A DNA stretch of 64,000 nucleotides from Brachionus plicatilis (GCA_010279815.1 QEOQ01000694.1:1030309-1094308), one strand, 5' to 3'; counted from the stretch's first letter, positions 49,957 to 61,721 are shown. A program made the numbers and translations. Notes: a model not told the origin generated them from the letters alone.

Positions 49957-51882
49957 ATGATTTATATAAAAAAAGTATCAACTTTTCGAATTTTATTGGG
50001 AAGTAAAAAAATTTCTTCTGTCGTGCCAAAAAATTTTCAATCAACATTTAAAACTTACAAACTAGAAAGTCAATTATTCAGAAAAATTCTCACCGATGAA
50101 TTGTCAACTCTATCAAATGTATTCAAAAAAAACAATTTTGAACTTCGAATCGCTGGTGGCGCTGTTAGAGATTTAGTAATGAACATTTTGCCTCATGACA
50201 TAGACTTGGCTACAAACGCTCTGCCTAATCAAATGATTCAAATGTTTAACCAAGAGAATATTAGGATAATTAATTTAAATGGTTTGAAGCATGGAACAGT
50301 TCCAGTACGAATAAATGATAAAGTAAATATGAACTCAAAAGAAATATTTGAATGAATTTAATTTTTTAAGCAAAATTTTGAAATAACTACTCTGAGAATT
50401 GATGTTAAAACTTATGGTCGACACGCTGAAGTTGAATTCACTAATGATTGGCACAAAGATGCAATTAGAAGAGATCTAACTGTAAATTCTTTGTTTTTAG
50501 GTAAGATTTTTTTTTTTAAAAATTCACTTTTCATCCTTATTAAATAGATTTTGAGGGAGTAATTCTGGATTATGTAAATGGGATGTATGATATAAAGAAT
50601 AAAATAGTTCGTTTTGTTGGGGTCCCGGACAAAAGAGTTAAAGAAGATTATCTGCGCATCCTTAGATATTTCAGATTTTATAGCCGAGTAAAAAATGACT
50701 GTAACGATCATCACAAAGAATCCCTGGAAGCCATAAGAAATAATGCAGATGGCCTTGAGAGTATTTTTTTTTTAAATCAAATGATTTTTTATTTCTTTTT
50801 ATTTGAGTCATTAGTGGACAGAGAATTGGTCACGAATTACGATTGATTTTGTCTCAAAAATTTAGTGATTCATTCATGAAAATATTTTACGATTTTAATT
50901 TAGCCTCACACATGGGTATGAAAATAAATTTTACAAAAACTTTTTTGTAATTTTTGCCAAAGGTTTACCAGAAAATGGAAATGTAAATAAATATCAAAAA
51001 GTTTATCAAAATTTTTTAAAAAATAAAATTCAGCCCATAGTTCTTCTTGCTGCATTAATGAGTTCAGAAGACGATGTAAGTAATAATGATGCTAATAATG
51101 CTAGAAGAAAGGGCAAAGTAAAATTTTTGATCAGATTTCATTTTTCAAATTTGATCAGAACATTTTTAAATCCGTAATTAAATTTCATCACTGATTTTTA
51201 TTTTTTTATAACATTTCAAAGCTTTATTTTAAAATTTTTGAGAAACGATTGTAATTCATAAAAAATGCATTGAAGTTTAATTTCGAATTTAAAATGCTTT
51301 GATTAAATTTGAAAAATGAAATTTGATCAAAAATTTTACTTTGCCGAAGAAAGTTCATTTTATTCAGCTTTTTTTACGAAGATAGACAAATTGGATCAAA
51401 GAATCAGATTGTCGAATGAAGAAAGGCATTTGTTGATTGCCATCAAAAGATTTGAGAATATTTTTAATGAATTTGACAGTGATGAAAAAGTAATAGAATT
51501 TTTGTTGAAGCAGTTTGTTCTTCCCAAGTCAGTTCATGATCGACCATTGAAAAAAACCGAAGCTTTTGAATTGATGAAATATCTGGACAGAATAGAAATG
51601 ATCGAGACAATAAAAAAATTGAAGATACCCGAGTTTAAAATTAATTACAAAATGATAAATGAACAAAAAATATTTGATTCCTCAAATCAAGAAATGATAA
51701 CTGTAGAAAAGTATTCAAAGACGAAAAAGATTAGATTGTCTGCAATGCTACTGGATTTGAAATTAAAATGGATAAATTCTAATTTCGCAATGAGTGAAGA
51801 TGATATTCTTAGTGTAGTGGATGAAAGTTATGTGCAAAATTTTTTAAATCAAAAATCAAAAAACTCAACTAAAAAAAAATAA
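49957..51882 (+). CDS. TRNT1, CCA-adding tRNA nucleotidyltransferase
   Basis: Adds the 3'-terminal CCA to tRNAs in cytosol and mitochondria. Six exons: 49957-50322, 50371-50500, 50548-50760, 50808-50915, 50963-51075 and 51382-51882 (1431 nt, 476 residues, all phases consistent). The N-terminus is basic and free of acidic residues for about 35 residues, suggesting a mitochondrial presequence. Class II nucleotidyltransferase motifs: AGGAVRD (GG 67-68, R71) and DID (81-83) for metal binding. Further motifs are HGT, LRIDV...[16 protein letters not shown] and [12 protein letters not shown]. The C-terminal part ([13 protein letters not shown]) matches the human tail. It is slightly longer than human TRNT1 (434). 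Intron 5 is long (306 bp) because of a MITE. It is convergent with UBL7. Confidence 0.93.
51112..51345. mobile_element. hAT-type MITE in TRNT1 intron 5
   Basis: This is a 234-bp element with inverted repeats of about 48 bp (GGCAAAGTAAAATTTTTGAT, then CATTTTTCAAATTT), two mismatches. It is flanked by the perfect 8-bp duplication GAAGAAAG (51104-51111 and 51346-51353). An 8-bp duplication with such a MITE suits the hAT superfamily. Its right end lies 36 bp upstream of the exon-6 start. Confidence 0.8.
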
Positions 51883-52001
51883 ATTGATGTAAAAAAATGT
51901 AATCTATAAATTTCATAATTAAGAAGAAAAGATTTTAAAATAATTAAATCTTAAAATGAAAATTTTATTTTTAAAAATTAAGATTTAACTTTAACTTTTT
52001 T

Positions 52002-52690
52002 TGGGAACCGTACAAACGGCCATTGATGCGGCCAAAAATTTTTTAAACCGCGAACAAGACCGCCTAGACAGACGGTTATAAAGGCGGACGGCCACTTTGG
52101 CGGCCAGGCCGGTGGCCAAAAATTTGGACCGCGAAGTTGGCCGGCCAAAAAAAGCTAAATTTTTGAATTATTTCTTGAAAAAGCTAAATTTTTGAATTTA
52201 TTTTTCTTGATTAGAAGTTAGAGATTTGTATGTAATATTTGAAAATTTTTCGTTTCTTTTCATTAAAAACTTAAAAGAACATCAAAAATTTTTTCACAGA
52301 AATTTTTTACCGCTTATTTTATCTGGCCGCCAAAGTGGCCGTCCGTTTTAAGTTTGGCCGTACATTTGGCCGCCCGTCTATGTTTTGGCCGGCCAACTTT
52401 GCGGTCCAAATTTTTGGCCGCCGGCCTGGCCGCCAAAGTGGCCGTCCGTTTTAGGGCTGGCCGTACATTTGGCCGCCCGTCTATGTTTTGGCCGGCCAAC
52501 TCAGCGGTCCAGATTTTTGGCCGCCGGCCTGGCCGCCAAAGTGGCCGTCCGTCTATGTTTTGGCCGGCCAACTCAGCGGTCCAGATTTTTGGCCGCCGGC
52601 CTGGCCGCCAAAGTGGCCGCCTTATTTTGGCCGCGTTCGGACCGGCCAGGCTTGGCCGCCGCCCAACACTAGTTACGACCCGTTTACCAG
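52002..52690. repeat. GC-rich inverted satellite (GGCC-rich island)
   Basis: A sharply GC-rich block in very AT-rich DNA. On the right, direct units of 103 bp (52324-52426, 52427-52529), a 72-bp unit with an internal deletion (52530-52601) and a partial unit (52602 to about 52670) follow one another. Each begins TGGCCGCCAAAGTGGCC and contains GGCCGGCCAAC and GCGGTCCA. On the left (about 52085-52155) one unit lies in the opposite orientation, giving a large hairpin around an AT-rich spacer. Long open frames here are repeat artefacts. It could be a transposon interior. Its 3' end (GCCCAACACTAG) resembles a hAT terminus in reverse, unproven. Confidence 0.75.
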
Positions 52691-54201
52691 TAACTCCTTG
52701 CAGACGTGCTATAGTAGCTTTCGCTGTTTGTAATTTTAAGTTAAAATTTTTATTTATTTTTCTGTTAGTTTTTTCCAAATCGTCAAATTAATGCCATTAT
52801 TCCTCGGAGAATATTTCTCGGAGAAATATTCCCGATTAAAATAAATAAAGCAAAAAAAAAGATAAAAATGTTTAAGATTTCAGTGATTTTTTTCATTAAA
52901 TATGTTTGACTTTATCCAATGGATTTACATGATGTGAAAAAGAAGTAAGATACTAACTTAAAATAAAAAAGTGATATTTAGCGTTTTTTTTTCGTTGTGG
53001 TTTGTAGACATTTATAAAATAAATCAAATATTTCTTAAGAAATTAAGTTCTTATATTCAATTCAGTTTATTAATTATTTAATATGTGTGAAATTAAAAGT
53101 AAGTAAAAATTAGAGGGCCAATGTGAAATATTTAGGAAAAAAACTCGAAGCAAAGTTTAAACTAAAAAATCGTATCTTATGTTATTATTTAAAAAAATAA
53201 AAGTGTGAAAAAAGAAGATGAGCGCCTTCCTTGAAATCACTTTTTTCATTTTAATTTTCGTTTAGTTTTTAACTTTTCTTATTATTTTTTGTTTTTTAAA
53301 TTTTTACTTATTTTTTTCAATCTAATTTTTTAAATTCAATTCAATTTTTGTTTTATATTTAATTCAATTTAATTCAGTTTTATATAAAATTATAAAGAGT
53401 ATTTAGCTCGGAAAAAATGCACAAATAATAAAATAAATGTCTCTATTAATTTCTTTTTCAAAATATCTCTTTTTAATTTACTTTTAATTTACTTTCAATT
53501 TTATTTAAACTTTATTTCGATTATTTATTTAATTTTTTAATGAGATTTAGCTTGGTGCAAAAAAAAAGATGTGGGATTTTTTTAATAATAAAGATTAATA
53601 TTAAACAATTAATCTCTGAAAATTTAATGTACAAAATTTTTTTTCCTTTTTGTATTGCTACCTTTATTTCTGTTTTAAATTATTAATCATTAATATATTT
53701 TATTAAATTTTGTACACTTTTTTAAATATTAAGATTACATTTTTAAAGGCTTTGAGTATTTTAACTATGAGGCTGAGGATTTTTTTTTCTTACTGAGTTA
53801 ATTTTAAGAAAACTTAATTAAGAAAGCATCTAATAGTTAAAAGGCTTTTTGATTTTATATCGTAGCATTCCCCATATTTTTACATGATGTAAAATTATAG
53901 AAGTAAGCTATTCACTTAGAATAAATATCGTGATGATTATTACAAATGAATTTAAAAAAAACATTTGATACTACATAAAAATGGGGTCTTGTTTGCTTTA
54001 AAATTTCGAGTCAAAAATAATTCTTAATAAAAGTTCTGAAAAATCTTAAAATTTTCATTTTTAATTATTTATTACAATTTTTTTGACTTGACATATAAAG
54101 ATTAATTAAATTTATACCAGAAAATTGATGCAAAAAAGTTTATTTAATAGAAATTCGACTTCTTAATTTAAACGCGTTTAGTTTAAAAATTAATAAAAAA
54201 T
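52691..54201. other. intergenic stretch between TRNT1/satellite and UBL7
   Basis: No gene is recognised. It includes a small palindrome around CTCGGAGAATATTTCTCGGAG (52804-52824). The UBL7 3' UTR lies at the right end. Confidence 0.35.
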
Positions 54202-55542
54202 TTACATTCCTCCATTTTCAATTAAAAAACTGACTGCAGCTTCAACATTTCCGTCAGCAATTTGAAGGGCTCTTAAATTGAGTTCATCATCTAGAAAGCC
54301 CAACTCATGCATTTGCTCCAATTTAGCCGCCAAATCAGCATCAGATAAACTATTTCTAGGTGACTGCTGAACAGATTGTGTCTGACTAGAAGTCGTTGGA
54401 ACTTGGGAGGTAGCCTGTTGCATCAAGCTTTGAAAATAGTTTCTGTCCAAAACTGGGTATTGTCCTTGAGTTGAGGGTTGATTAGATTGCTGATTGATTG
54501 GAACAGCTGTCTGAGATGCGTCCGCTTGCTGTGGAGCTCTTTGCTGCTGATTTAAAAGTGACAATACAGCAGACAAATAATCTTGACTAACTGCTGGTTG
54601 ATTTGGTTGTCTTGATTGAGCCATCGCAAATTGTTGCTGAGGTTCTTCATCTTCACTCATTTCGTCAATAGTATAAGATCCTTTTGGTACGAAATTTTCG
54701 TCTGCAGGAATTTTCTTACTCAAATCACGAATAAAATTGACCAAAATTTTTGCTCCAAAATAAACATTTGGATGAGTATTGATTATTCTATTAAAAAAAC
54801 TCCAAAATTAAAGAATTTAAAATAAAAGCTAAGCTATTTACTCTTCAGCCTTTTTTCCATCACAAAGTAATTTTAGTAAATCGAAATTTTTTACAAAGTC
54901 TTAAATTAAATTGAGTCAAAAATTGGATAATTTTTTAAAAAAATAAATTTACTTAAGCTAAATGGATCATTTTTTAACTCTGGTAATTCTGCTAAAACTT
55001 CTTTCAATTTGGTAGGATCAAGTAGAAGTTTTTCAAGCTTTTTAGCCAAAAAATAAAATTAATAGCCAAAAATTAAGTTGAAAATTTTACTAAATTTCGA
55101 CGAATTTTTCGTCTAAAAAGAGAGATTAAATGATTAACCAAGGAAGTGATTTCAGATTTTTGCACCGAAGCTAAATAAAAATGTAAATAAAAGAATTATT
55201 TTAGGTGCCCAATTCTAACCAGTTTGAAACTTAAGTTCTTGTTGTTCTGTGATGTAGATACATGCCAAGTCAAGGTTGTTGACGTATTCACCAATTTTTT
55301 CATTTTTATTCAAAATTTCTCCTCTATAAACCACAGCTAAATTTGATAAAAATGAAAATTAAAAAATAACCTATTCAAATAAAATCTTTACACAAATTTG
55401 AATTATTGATTTTAGCTTCTTGACAGATAAGATTCAAGATGTCATCGATAGTCAGATCAAAATTGATCGAATCAAGCTCTTTTTTAAAATTTTTTTCCAA
55501 AGCAGAAACATTTAAATTTTTAGCAAAAATTCTAATGGACAT
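54202..55542 (-). CDS. UBL7-like ubiquitin-like/UBA protein
   Basis: Six exons on the minus strand: 55392-55542, 55220-55336, 55091-55170, 54953-55037, 54842-54899 and 54202-54787 (1077 nt, 358 residues, phases consistent). The N-terminal about 90 residues form a ubiquitin-like fold (VVYRGEILNKNEKI corresponds to the UBL strand-3 region). The middle has short helical segments (LEKLLLDPTKLKEVL, THPNVYFGAKILVNFIRD) and a Gln/Ser-rich linker. The last about 46 residues are a UBA domain (KLEQMHELGFLDDELNLRAL). This order and the C-terminal sequence match human UBL7, a UBL-UBA protein thought to link ubiquitinated cargo to the proteasome. Its ATG is 19 bp from the stop of the upstream gene, behind TTTAATTTAG. 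Confidence 0.88.
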
Positions 55543-55561
55543 TTTCTAAATTAAAGTTTAT
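55543..55561 (-). promoter_or_regulatory. 19-bp junction with 3' splice site (candidate trans-splice acceptor)
   Basis: Between the glutaredoxin-like stop and the UBL7 ATG the minus strand reads ATAAACTTTAATTTAG, then AAA and ATG. The AG at 55546-55547 sits after a U-rich tract, as in an intron acceptor, but no donor-containing leader exon fits in 19 bp. A spliced-leader acceptor for a downstream operon gene is the best reading. An intron from inside the upstream gene is the alternative. Confidence 0.5.
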
Positions 55562-55870
55562 TTATTTCTTAAAATTTTCCACTTGTTTAATCAATTTGTC
55601 TAAAGCAGTTTTATCTACTTTATGCTGCATTAAAAATGAATTATTAAAATAAAAAACGGGAATGTCTAGTTTAAATTTATGAAATAGTTCCTTGTTTTTT
55701 GTAATGTCTATTTCCTCGATTTCAAATGTTTCAGGATACAAATCCTCAATAACCTCTTTAGCTTGGTCACATAATGAGCAATTTTTTTTCGTAAATAGAG
55801 TTAATTTAATGAAGTTTGAATCTTGCTTTGAGACGTAATTTCTTGTTTGGATTATTAAATGACGAATCAT
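55562..55870 (-). CDS. glutaredoxin-like protein (C5orf63/YDR286C type)
   Basis: A 102-residue thioredoxin-fold protein. After an about 20-residue N-terminus that may be a mitochondrial presequence, the strand KLTLFTKKN leads to a CSLC redox pair (31-34). DQAKEVIEDLYP helix, IEEIDIT strand and the cis-proline strand DIPVFYFNN follow. This matches the human C5orf63/yeast YDR286C group of glutaredoxin-like proteins, usual length about 110-140. The ATG at 55870 is chosen because it follows an acceptor-like TTTATTTTAAG; no ATG lies upstream in the short gap that would fit better. It sits between ANO10 and UBL7 on the same strand. Confidence 0.85.
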   Translation of the reverse strand: MIRHLIIQTRNYVSKQDSNFIKLTLFTKKNCSLCDQAKEVIEDLYPETFEIEEIDITKNKELFHKFKLDIPVFYFNNSFLMQHKVDKTALDKLIKQVENFKK

Positions 55871-55873
55871 TAT

Positions 55874-55950
55874 CTTAAAATAAAGATTTATCAAAAATGA
55901 AACTAGAATTTATTAAAAAATTAATATTTTAAAAATTTTAAGTAAAAAAA
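55874..55950 (-). promoter_or_regulatory. ANO10-to-glutaredoxin junction with acceptor-like site
   Basis: Between the ANO10 stop (55951) and the glutaredoxin-like ATG (55870) the minus strand carries TTTTTTAATAAATTC, a possible polyadenylation signal for ANO10. About 30 bp on comes TCTTTATTTTAAG, a 3' splice-site-like sequence ending three bases before the ATG. The order poly(A) signal, acceptor, ATG is that of trans-spliced operons. Confidence 0.45.
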
Positions 55951-58900
55951 TTAAAATGTTTCTCTGCTATTTGATATTTTTAATGTTTGCATTTCATCCA
56001 ATTCTAGCTTCTTAAAAATAAAATCATAATCAAATGTCAAATCTAAATTCAATTTTTGTTTTTTAAAATTACCCTCAGTGCTTCTCTGCGCCTGTATTCA
56101 AGTTTCGATTTTGCGACTATAATCCATTTTGGCAATTTTGGTAGAGTGAAGCTCAAATATTTATTGAATCCTAAGAATATATGTTCAATCAGAACAATTA
56201 TAGCTAAACTTTCATAGAAAGATAAGGATGGAACCAATTTTTGAATTACACCAAATGTAATCAGCAATCCGCAGTTCACTATAATACCAAGGGTTGAGAA
56301 AGCTTCGAGTACATCCTTTCAACAAAATTTTCATTGATTAAATTAAAAGAATTAATTTTTAAGATTAATATTTTTTATTTAATATTTTTTAAATAGTTTA
56401 TAAGGGATTAAAAATCATTAAAACAATTTTAAATTAACTAAAGTTGTTTCTTATAATAATAATAATAAGCTACGCCAAGCGGAGGCGATCTACTATGAGA
56501 TCTATGGAATATAGGAAAGAGTCTAATTATATATTTTAAATGTAATTGATTTTAGTATGGTGAATTCTTCTCAGCACAAAAAATTAATTTTTTTTAAAAT
56601 TATTTACATTTGAATATTAACTCTTTTCTATTAAGATTTTTATTTTAGAAAAAAAAATAGTTCATTTAACCAAGGATAAATCTGAAAAAGATTTTTTTAA
56701 AAAATTTTGCTTATAATTCCATAGAGGTTGCTAAATTTTTGTCAATGAAAGTTTAAGTAAAATTGACAATAAGAATCCGAAAAAATGCCGATCTTAACAG
56801 TACCTAATAAAATTCTAACAGTCACAACTCAGACAAATCATTTCAAGATTTTTTAGAGATGTATCCCAAAACTGAATCAGAATTTTTTTGCTGAAATAAT
56901 ATTCCCATTCATTTAAATTAATTCAATAAAAAAAAATTTAATTAATTTTTCTGAAAACTTTTTCGTGAATATTTTTAATATTTTCAAATATAACAAATTA
57001 TCAATTACCTGCCATCTACCAATATTTGCCACTCGTTCGCCAAATGGTCTTTGATACAAAAAACACATTTTAAAAGCATCACTTCGAATTTCAACAAAAT
57101 TGTTTATTAAAGTAAATAAGGCAGCTAATGGGAAAGCCGGAGCAAAGAAGACCATTAATCCGTATTGCATTACCATTTCTAAATAATCTCCGAATGTGTC
57201 CGGATACTGAAAAAATTAAAACATGAAAAAATATATTGAGTCTTACTTTTAGCATAAGACTCTCAACTTCAGGTTGATTTAAATCAACTGATTCATTTTC
57301 GTTTAGTGTAAAATTACTGTTTTCTGGAACATTTTGTTCATTAAAAATTTGAGCATATCGCTTAAGTCTTTCTACCATTTCGCTGAGTTCCGTATTCGTC
57401 ATTTTTTCTAAATCGTGTTTTTTATTAGCTTTGTCAATCTTTTTTATTTGCTTCAAACTTTCCATAATATAAGGAACTATTGCTTCCTTAAAATTACCGG
57501 TCAACTGACGTGAAATAAATATTGCGTAAAGTTGCTGCATAGAATATCAAATGTATAAAATCCAAAATTCTGTTAATAAATAAAATTACTTCTTTTAACA
57601 AAGCTATGTCGTGAAGATAGAAGGCAATATAAAAAAGAGACAGATAATTGTTTATAAATTGAAACTAAAAGTAAAAATTTTCATTTAAAAATTCACAAGA
57701 AGACTTGCATATTCTACTCACTATCACAATTTTGATTATTAGATGATTTTCATGAGTTGTCTGTTCTCTATAATTTTCTAGATCATAAAATATTTTATTT
57801 ATTCTGTTTTAATTTATTAATTTACTTTACCTTTATCATTAAGCCAATGACACATTTTTTTATAGACTGAATTTAAGAATGATATTACATTCGCGTAGAT
57901 TATTTTTGGGATAAAATTTGTTAAACCCAATAGTTCTAAATAAAATAAAAAATATTAAAAAAAAAACAGAATTTTAAATTTGTATTAAATTTTTACTAAG
58001 ATTTTTTTTTCACCAAATTTTAATTAATTTTCAGTTATTTCACATAAATTTTGATAAATTTTAAAGCAGAAAAGTTTTAAACTAATTTTATGTGACAGAA
58101 GTTAACATAAAATTTGGTAAAAAATAAAAAAAGACAAGTTTTTTTTTAAATTTTGATGATTTTTTTGTTTGATTTTTTAGAAAGATTAAAAAGTATCATT
58201 AATAGAAAATAAAATCTTTTAAGCAGTTTATTATTCGAAATTTTTAATAATAAAAATATCAAAAAAAGAGTCTTTTTTGATATTTTTATTATTAAAAATT
58301 ATTTCTAATTTATTAATGAATTAAAGAAATAAAAATTTTATTTAAAATAATTTTTAATCTATTTCTCTTCAACGATTTTTATAAATTATAATCCGATGTT
58401 TTGATGTCTGGCAAAAAATCAGTTTTTTCCCTTCCACATATTTCAGCATTTTTTTTTCATTTTTCTACAACATTCACACAATTTACATCATTATTCATCA
58501 ATTTCAAAGAATTTGACAGCTTCTTAAGCTGCTTAATTTCATCATTTAATTATGTTAACTAGTTTAATTTTGAATTCAAAAATTCGCTAAAAAAGTAAAA
58601 ATAAACTAAACGAAATAGCATTACAAACAAATCTTATTCTTCTGTACAAAAAATAAAAATTTACCGAACGTTTTGCAAAGTTTAACCACTTAAAGTTAAT
58701 AGTTTTAAAGTAAGTTTCACTAATGGAGTTCAGTGTGATGAAAATTTTTTCAATTTGACTACAAAAATAAGTCTGTAAAATAGTTGAAAAAATAAAAAAA
58801 ATAACAGACAATTGGTTTTAACAGCGCAAAATAAAGCATTCTTTATAACCTATTCATCTTTTAAAATTTTTAAAATTTTTTAACTTAATGTGATTTTTGA

Positions 58901-61045
58901 AGTATTTTAACTAATTTAATAATGAACTTTATTATATTCGTAATAGTAAAGCTATCTGTTTTTTTAGTGTAAAGACTTTTTGTCGAAATAAAATAAATTT
59001 TGAAAATCAAAAAATTTTTACCTGGAAATATTCCATTAGCTGTGGCATATTCAAATAAACTTTGTAGCTCGAAAAATTTTAGCATTATGATAACTGTCAT
59101 AAAAATAACTGCAATCAAAGATGGAAAAGTTATCAAGTAGCGAAATAAAGCTCTTTTAAAATCAGAATAATGAGGCTCTAATTTATTGTTGACTTTATTT
59201 AATTTGTATTCGCCTTTAAACATTGGTCTTGGCTCTTGGAGTAAATCATCTTTCATATCCAAAGTGCCCCATTTATAAGAAAATTCTGCACACTTCTGAT
59301 TCCATAAGTCGGTGAAACAAATGCTCCATATTAAATTAAATCCACACAAAATCAAAAAAAATATTGAATCAATCGTCTAAAAATTGAAATCCGATTTATA
59401 TTAAATTAAATTAAAATTTTTTACCTCATCTTGTCCAGAGCTCAACCACATGGCAAGACCAAGAACCGCAGGAATTAGAAGAGATTTGGTATAGAAACCA
59501 AGCCATGCAAAATATAATGACAATTTAATTCCAAAGTATTTGCATATTTTTTCTTTTATGGAGTAAATTAAATATTATTTTTGTTGAAATAATAAAGTAC
59601 CTAAAGGTTGATTTTTAAAAAAAGATATAACCCAATTTTTGCGCAAATCTTTAAGTTCTTCTTGATCATGAATAGGTAATATTTGAGATATGATTTTATG
59701 CTTTTGACACCAGAATACTTCAAAAAATTAATTTTTTAATTTGATTAGTGTAACTATCCGAATTTATTGACAAGTCCTTAAAAAAGAGTACTCTATTTTA
59801 GTGAAATGTTATTCAAAATTGAGCACTGTTTTTAAAAAAAAATAAAAATTCATTTTAAATGACATTATTTATTTTTTTTCTGTACCGAGCTAAAGCTCCT
59901 TCAGAATAAGTTAAAAAAAAAGGAAAAGAAAAAAATAAGAATGAAATAAAATAAAAATAAAATTAAAGTTAATAAAATGAGATAAAAAAAAAGAATTAAA
60001 ATAAAGTAAATAAGCTAAAAAAATAAAAGTTGAAAAGACATAAATTGGAAAAGATTGTTACATGTGGCACATGTTTGAATAGTAATTAAATGAATGTAAT
60101 TAAATGTGAATAAATTTTAAAATTATTCAAAAAAATTTTAGCTTTTATGAAATTCAATTAAAAATATAAATTTAATTATGTTTTAAATACGATGTCAATA
60201 TAACCGGATGGATTTTTTAACAAAAGTTAACTTAATCCTTTTAAAGACATGTCGTATAAATTGAAAATTGATCTTTTTAAAATCAGTGTTTAATTTTTCT
60301 GACATTTCATTATTTTATTTAGTGATATGTCATTAATTCAGATAATTACGTCATTTATTAAAATAAATTACTCAATTTTCTTCCATTCGGAACTTTTTTT
60401 TTGTCTAAAATAATCTCTTCCAGAGAATTATCGCATTTAATTTGACATAGGATTTCGCGTATAATCGACTGCTTTTCCTGTGTAGTCAGAAAAAGATCCT
60501 CATTTTCTATATTTTCATAAAATTCCTGTTCCGCAAATATGAATTCTTTAATACCACCACCATATTTTTGCTTGATTAATTTTTTTAGCTCTAAGTCTTC
60601 TACGCCTTGAAGAAATCTAACATATAAATAATTAAGATTGAATTAAAAATATATTTAAATTCAAATACCGCTCATACGATGCCGTAATATAGAATCCGAC
60701 AGAGTTTGATATCTTATGTTCTTTAATAAAAACAATTAGACCAGCTTTTAAAATTTTATCCAATAAAGTGTGTATTGTGTCGTAAGATGAATCTGGAGGA
60801 AAAGTAATTAGAACGTGACAAGAAGATGATTTCGTTGATTTTAGCCAAATTCTGTTTGTAACCACTGTTTTACTTATGCTCGTAAACCTTTTTTTGAATA
60901 AAGATCCCACTTTTTTTGAATTTTTTTAAATAGAAATTTATTTAAAAAATTGAAAATTACATGTCTTGAATTCATCTCTTGAAAATTTCATATTTTTTGT
61001 ATGAAAATTTGACTTTTCTTCCTCATCTGCTTGATTTTCGAGCAT
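55951..61045 (-). CDS. ANO10 (TMEM16K)-like anoctamin
   Basis: Multi-pass membrane protein of the anoctamin family, in vertebrates an endoplasmic-reticulum calcium-dependent lipid scramblase. Thirteen exons on the minus strand: 60961-61045, 60669-60909, 60372-60616, 59601-59717, 59425-59552, 59022-59376, 57831-57935, 57722-57777, 57590-57664, 57247-57534, 57009-57206, 56073-56315 and 55951-56010 (2196 nt, 731 residues, every phase consistent). ANO10 landmarks: LPIHDQEEL, FNLIWSICF, KWGTLDM...EPRPMFKGEY, FINNYLSLFYIAF. Later come DTFGDYLEM...FPLAALFTLINNF, RSDAFKMC...RPFGER.ANIG.WQ, and a last exon ending ISNSRETF. Acidic residues in the helix 6-8 region (NNFVEIRSDAFK) fit the family's Ca2+ site. 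It is longer than human ANO10 (660), mainly at the N-terminus. It is divergent from HSP70. First gene of the three-gene series. Confidence 0.92.
56316..57008. other. long ANO10 intron (E11-E12)
   Basis: This 693-bp intron is much larger than its neighbours (40-60 bp in most of the gene). It includes an AAT run and a GC-richer patch near 56470-56520 (CTACGCCAAGCGGAGGCGAT) that may be a transposon remnant. No arms or duplication could be recognised. Confidence 0.4.
57936..59021. other. longest ANO10 intron (E6-E7)
   Basis: About 1.1 kb. It contains an inverted repeat at about 58228-58306 (AAATTTTTAATAATAAAAAT, ATCAAAAAA and complement) and AT-rich inverted segments at 57980-58140, probably MITE remains. 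A small minus-strand frame at 58587-58811 is not convincing as an exon. Confidence 0.45.
59718..60371. other. ANO10 intron (E3-E4)
   Basis: A 654-bp intron. The segment GTACCGAGCTAAAGCTCC near 59882, followed by a long A-rich tract, looks like a retroelement 3' end, similar in style to the LINE tail but not the same sequence. Confidence 0.35.
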
Positions 61046-61619
61046 ATTTAAACAAATTCAAGAAATATTAGAGAATTTAGGAACAGTTGGATGAATAATT
61101 TCTAATAACTTAATCTATAATTTATATATTTTTGAATACTTCATTATGATAAATAATTATTAACTTTACCGTAAGCATTCAAAGTTATTTTAGAAAAGTT
61201 TGCATAATTTGATTTCACTGCTAAGATTTTTCAAGATAAATTTTATAACTTTTATTCATATTTTATTATTTTTAAAGATAAAACGTAAAAACATTCTCTT
61301 ACTAAAATGAGTATTTTTTGTTTTTCTTTTATTAAAATAAAGTTTTTCATAATTATTGAAATGACAGTTTAAAATTTTAAATGGATCATGCTGCATAAAC
61401 TCGTTAAATTTAAAGAAACTGAAAAAATGAATTTTCTGGCCAAAAAATATTTAATTAATTCCATTTACAATTATAGTTTGATCATAACTACTTATTTTAA
61501 GTGATTTGTTTTTTTTTAATCCCAGACAATCTAAATAATCTAACTAAGTTTTTAAAAAATATAAATTGAGTAACTGTAAATTAAAACACTAAAAAAATAC
61601 GCTCGCACTGAGCAAGACA

Positions 61620-61721
61620 ATGGAGTTCAAGTGTGGATGCCAATTCGAACAAAAAATATTTGATAACACTGAATCTGTCCAGCAAAGATTTGCCAAGCTC
61701 ATTCGACAATTTGAAACTTGA
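61620..61721 (+). CDS. 33-codon open frame (uncertain)
   Basis: ATG GAG TTC ... ACT TGA encodes a peptide starting MEFKCGCQFEQKIFDN and ending KLIRQFET. Its composition is protein-like and GC is higher than the flanks. No partner exon or family is recognised. It might be a micro-ORF, a retained exon, or part of an old insertion. Confidence 0.2.
   Translation: MEFKCGCQFEQKIFDNTESVQQRFAKLIRQFET

Noticed and set aside
50761..50846. TRNT1 frame reading through to 50846
   Set aside because: It is intron; splicing 50760 to 50808 gives the conserved [10 protein letters not shown] sequence.
52314..52791. Overlapping long open frames on both strands in the GC-rich block
   Set aside because: They are translations of the 103-bp satellite unit, open in many frames because GC-rich repeats lack stop codons.
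55562..55894. Upstream start for the glutaredoxin-like gene at 55894
   Set aside because: That codon lies before the acceptor-like TTTTAAG, and the extra residues (MINLYFKI) look like translated leader; 55870 fits better.
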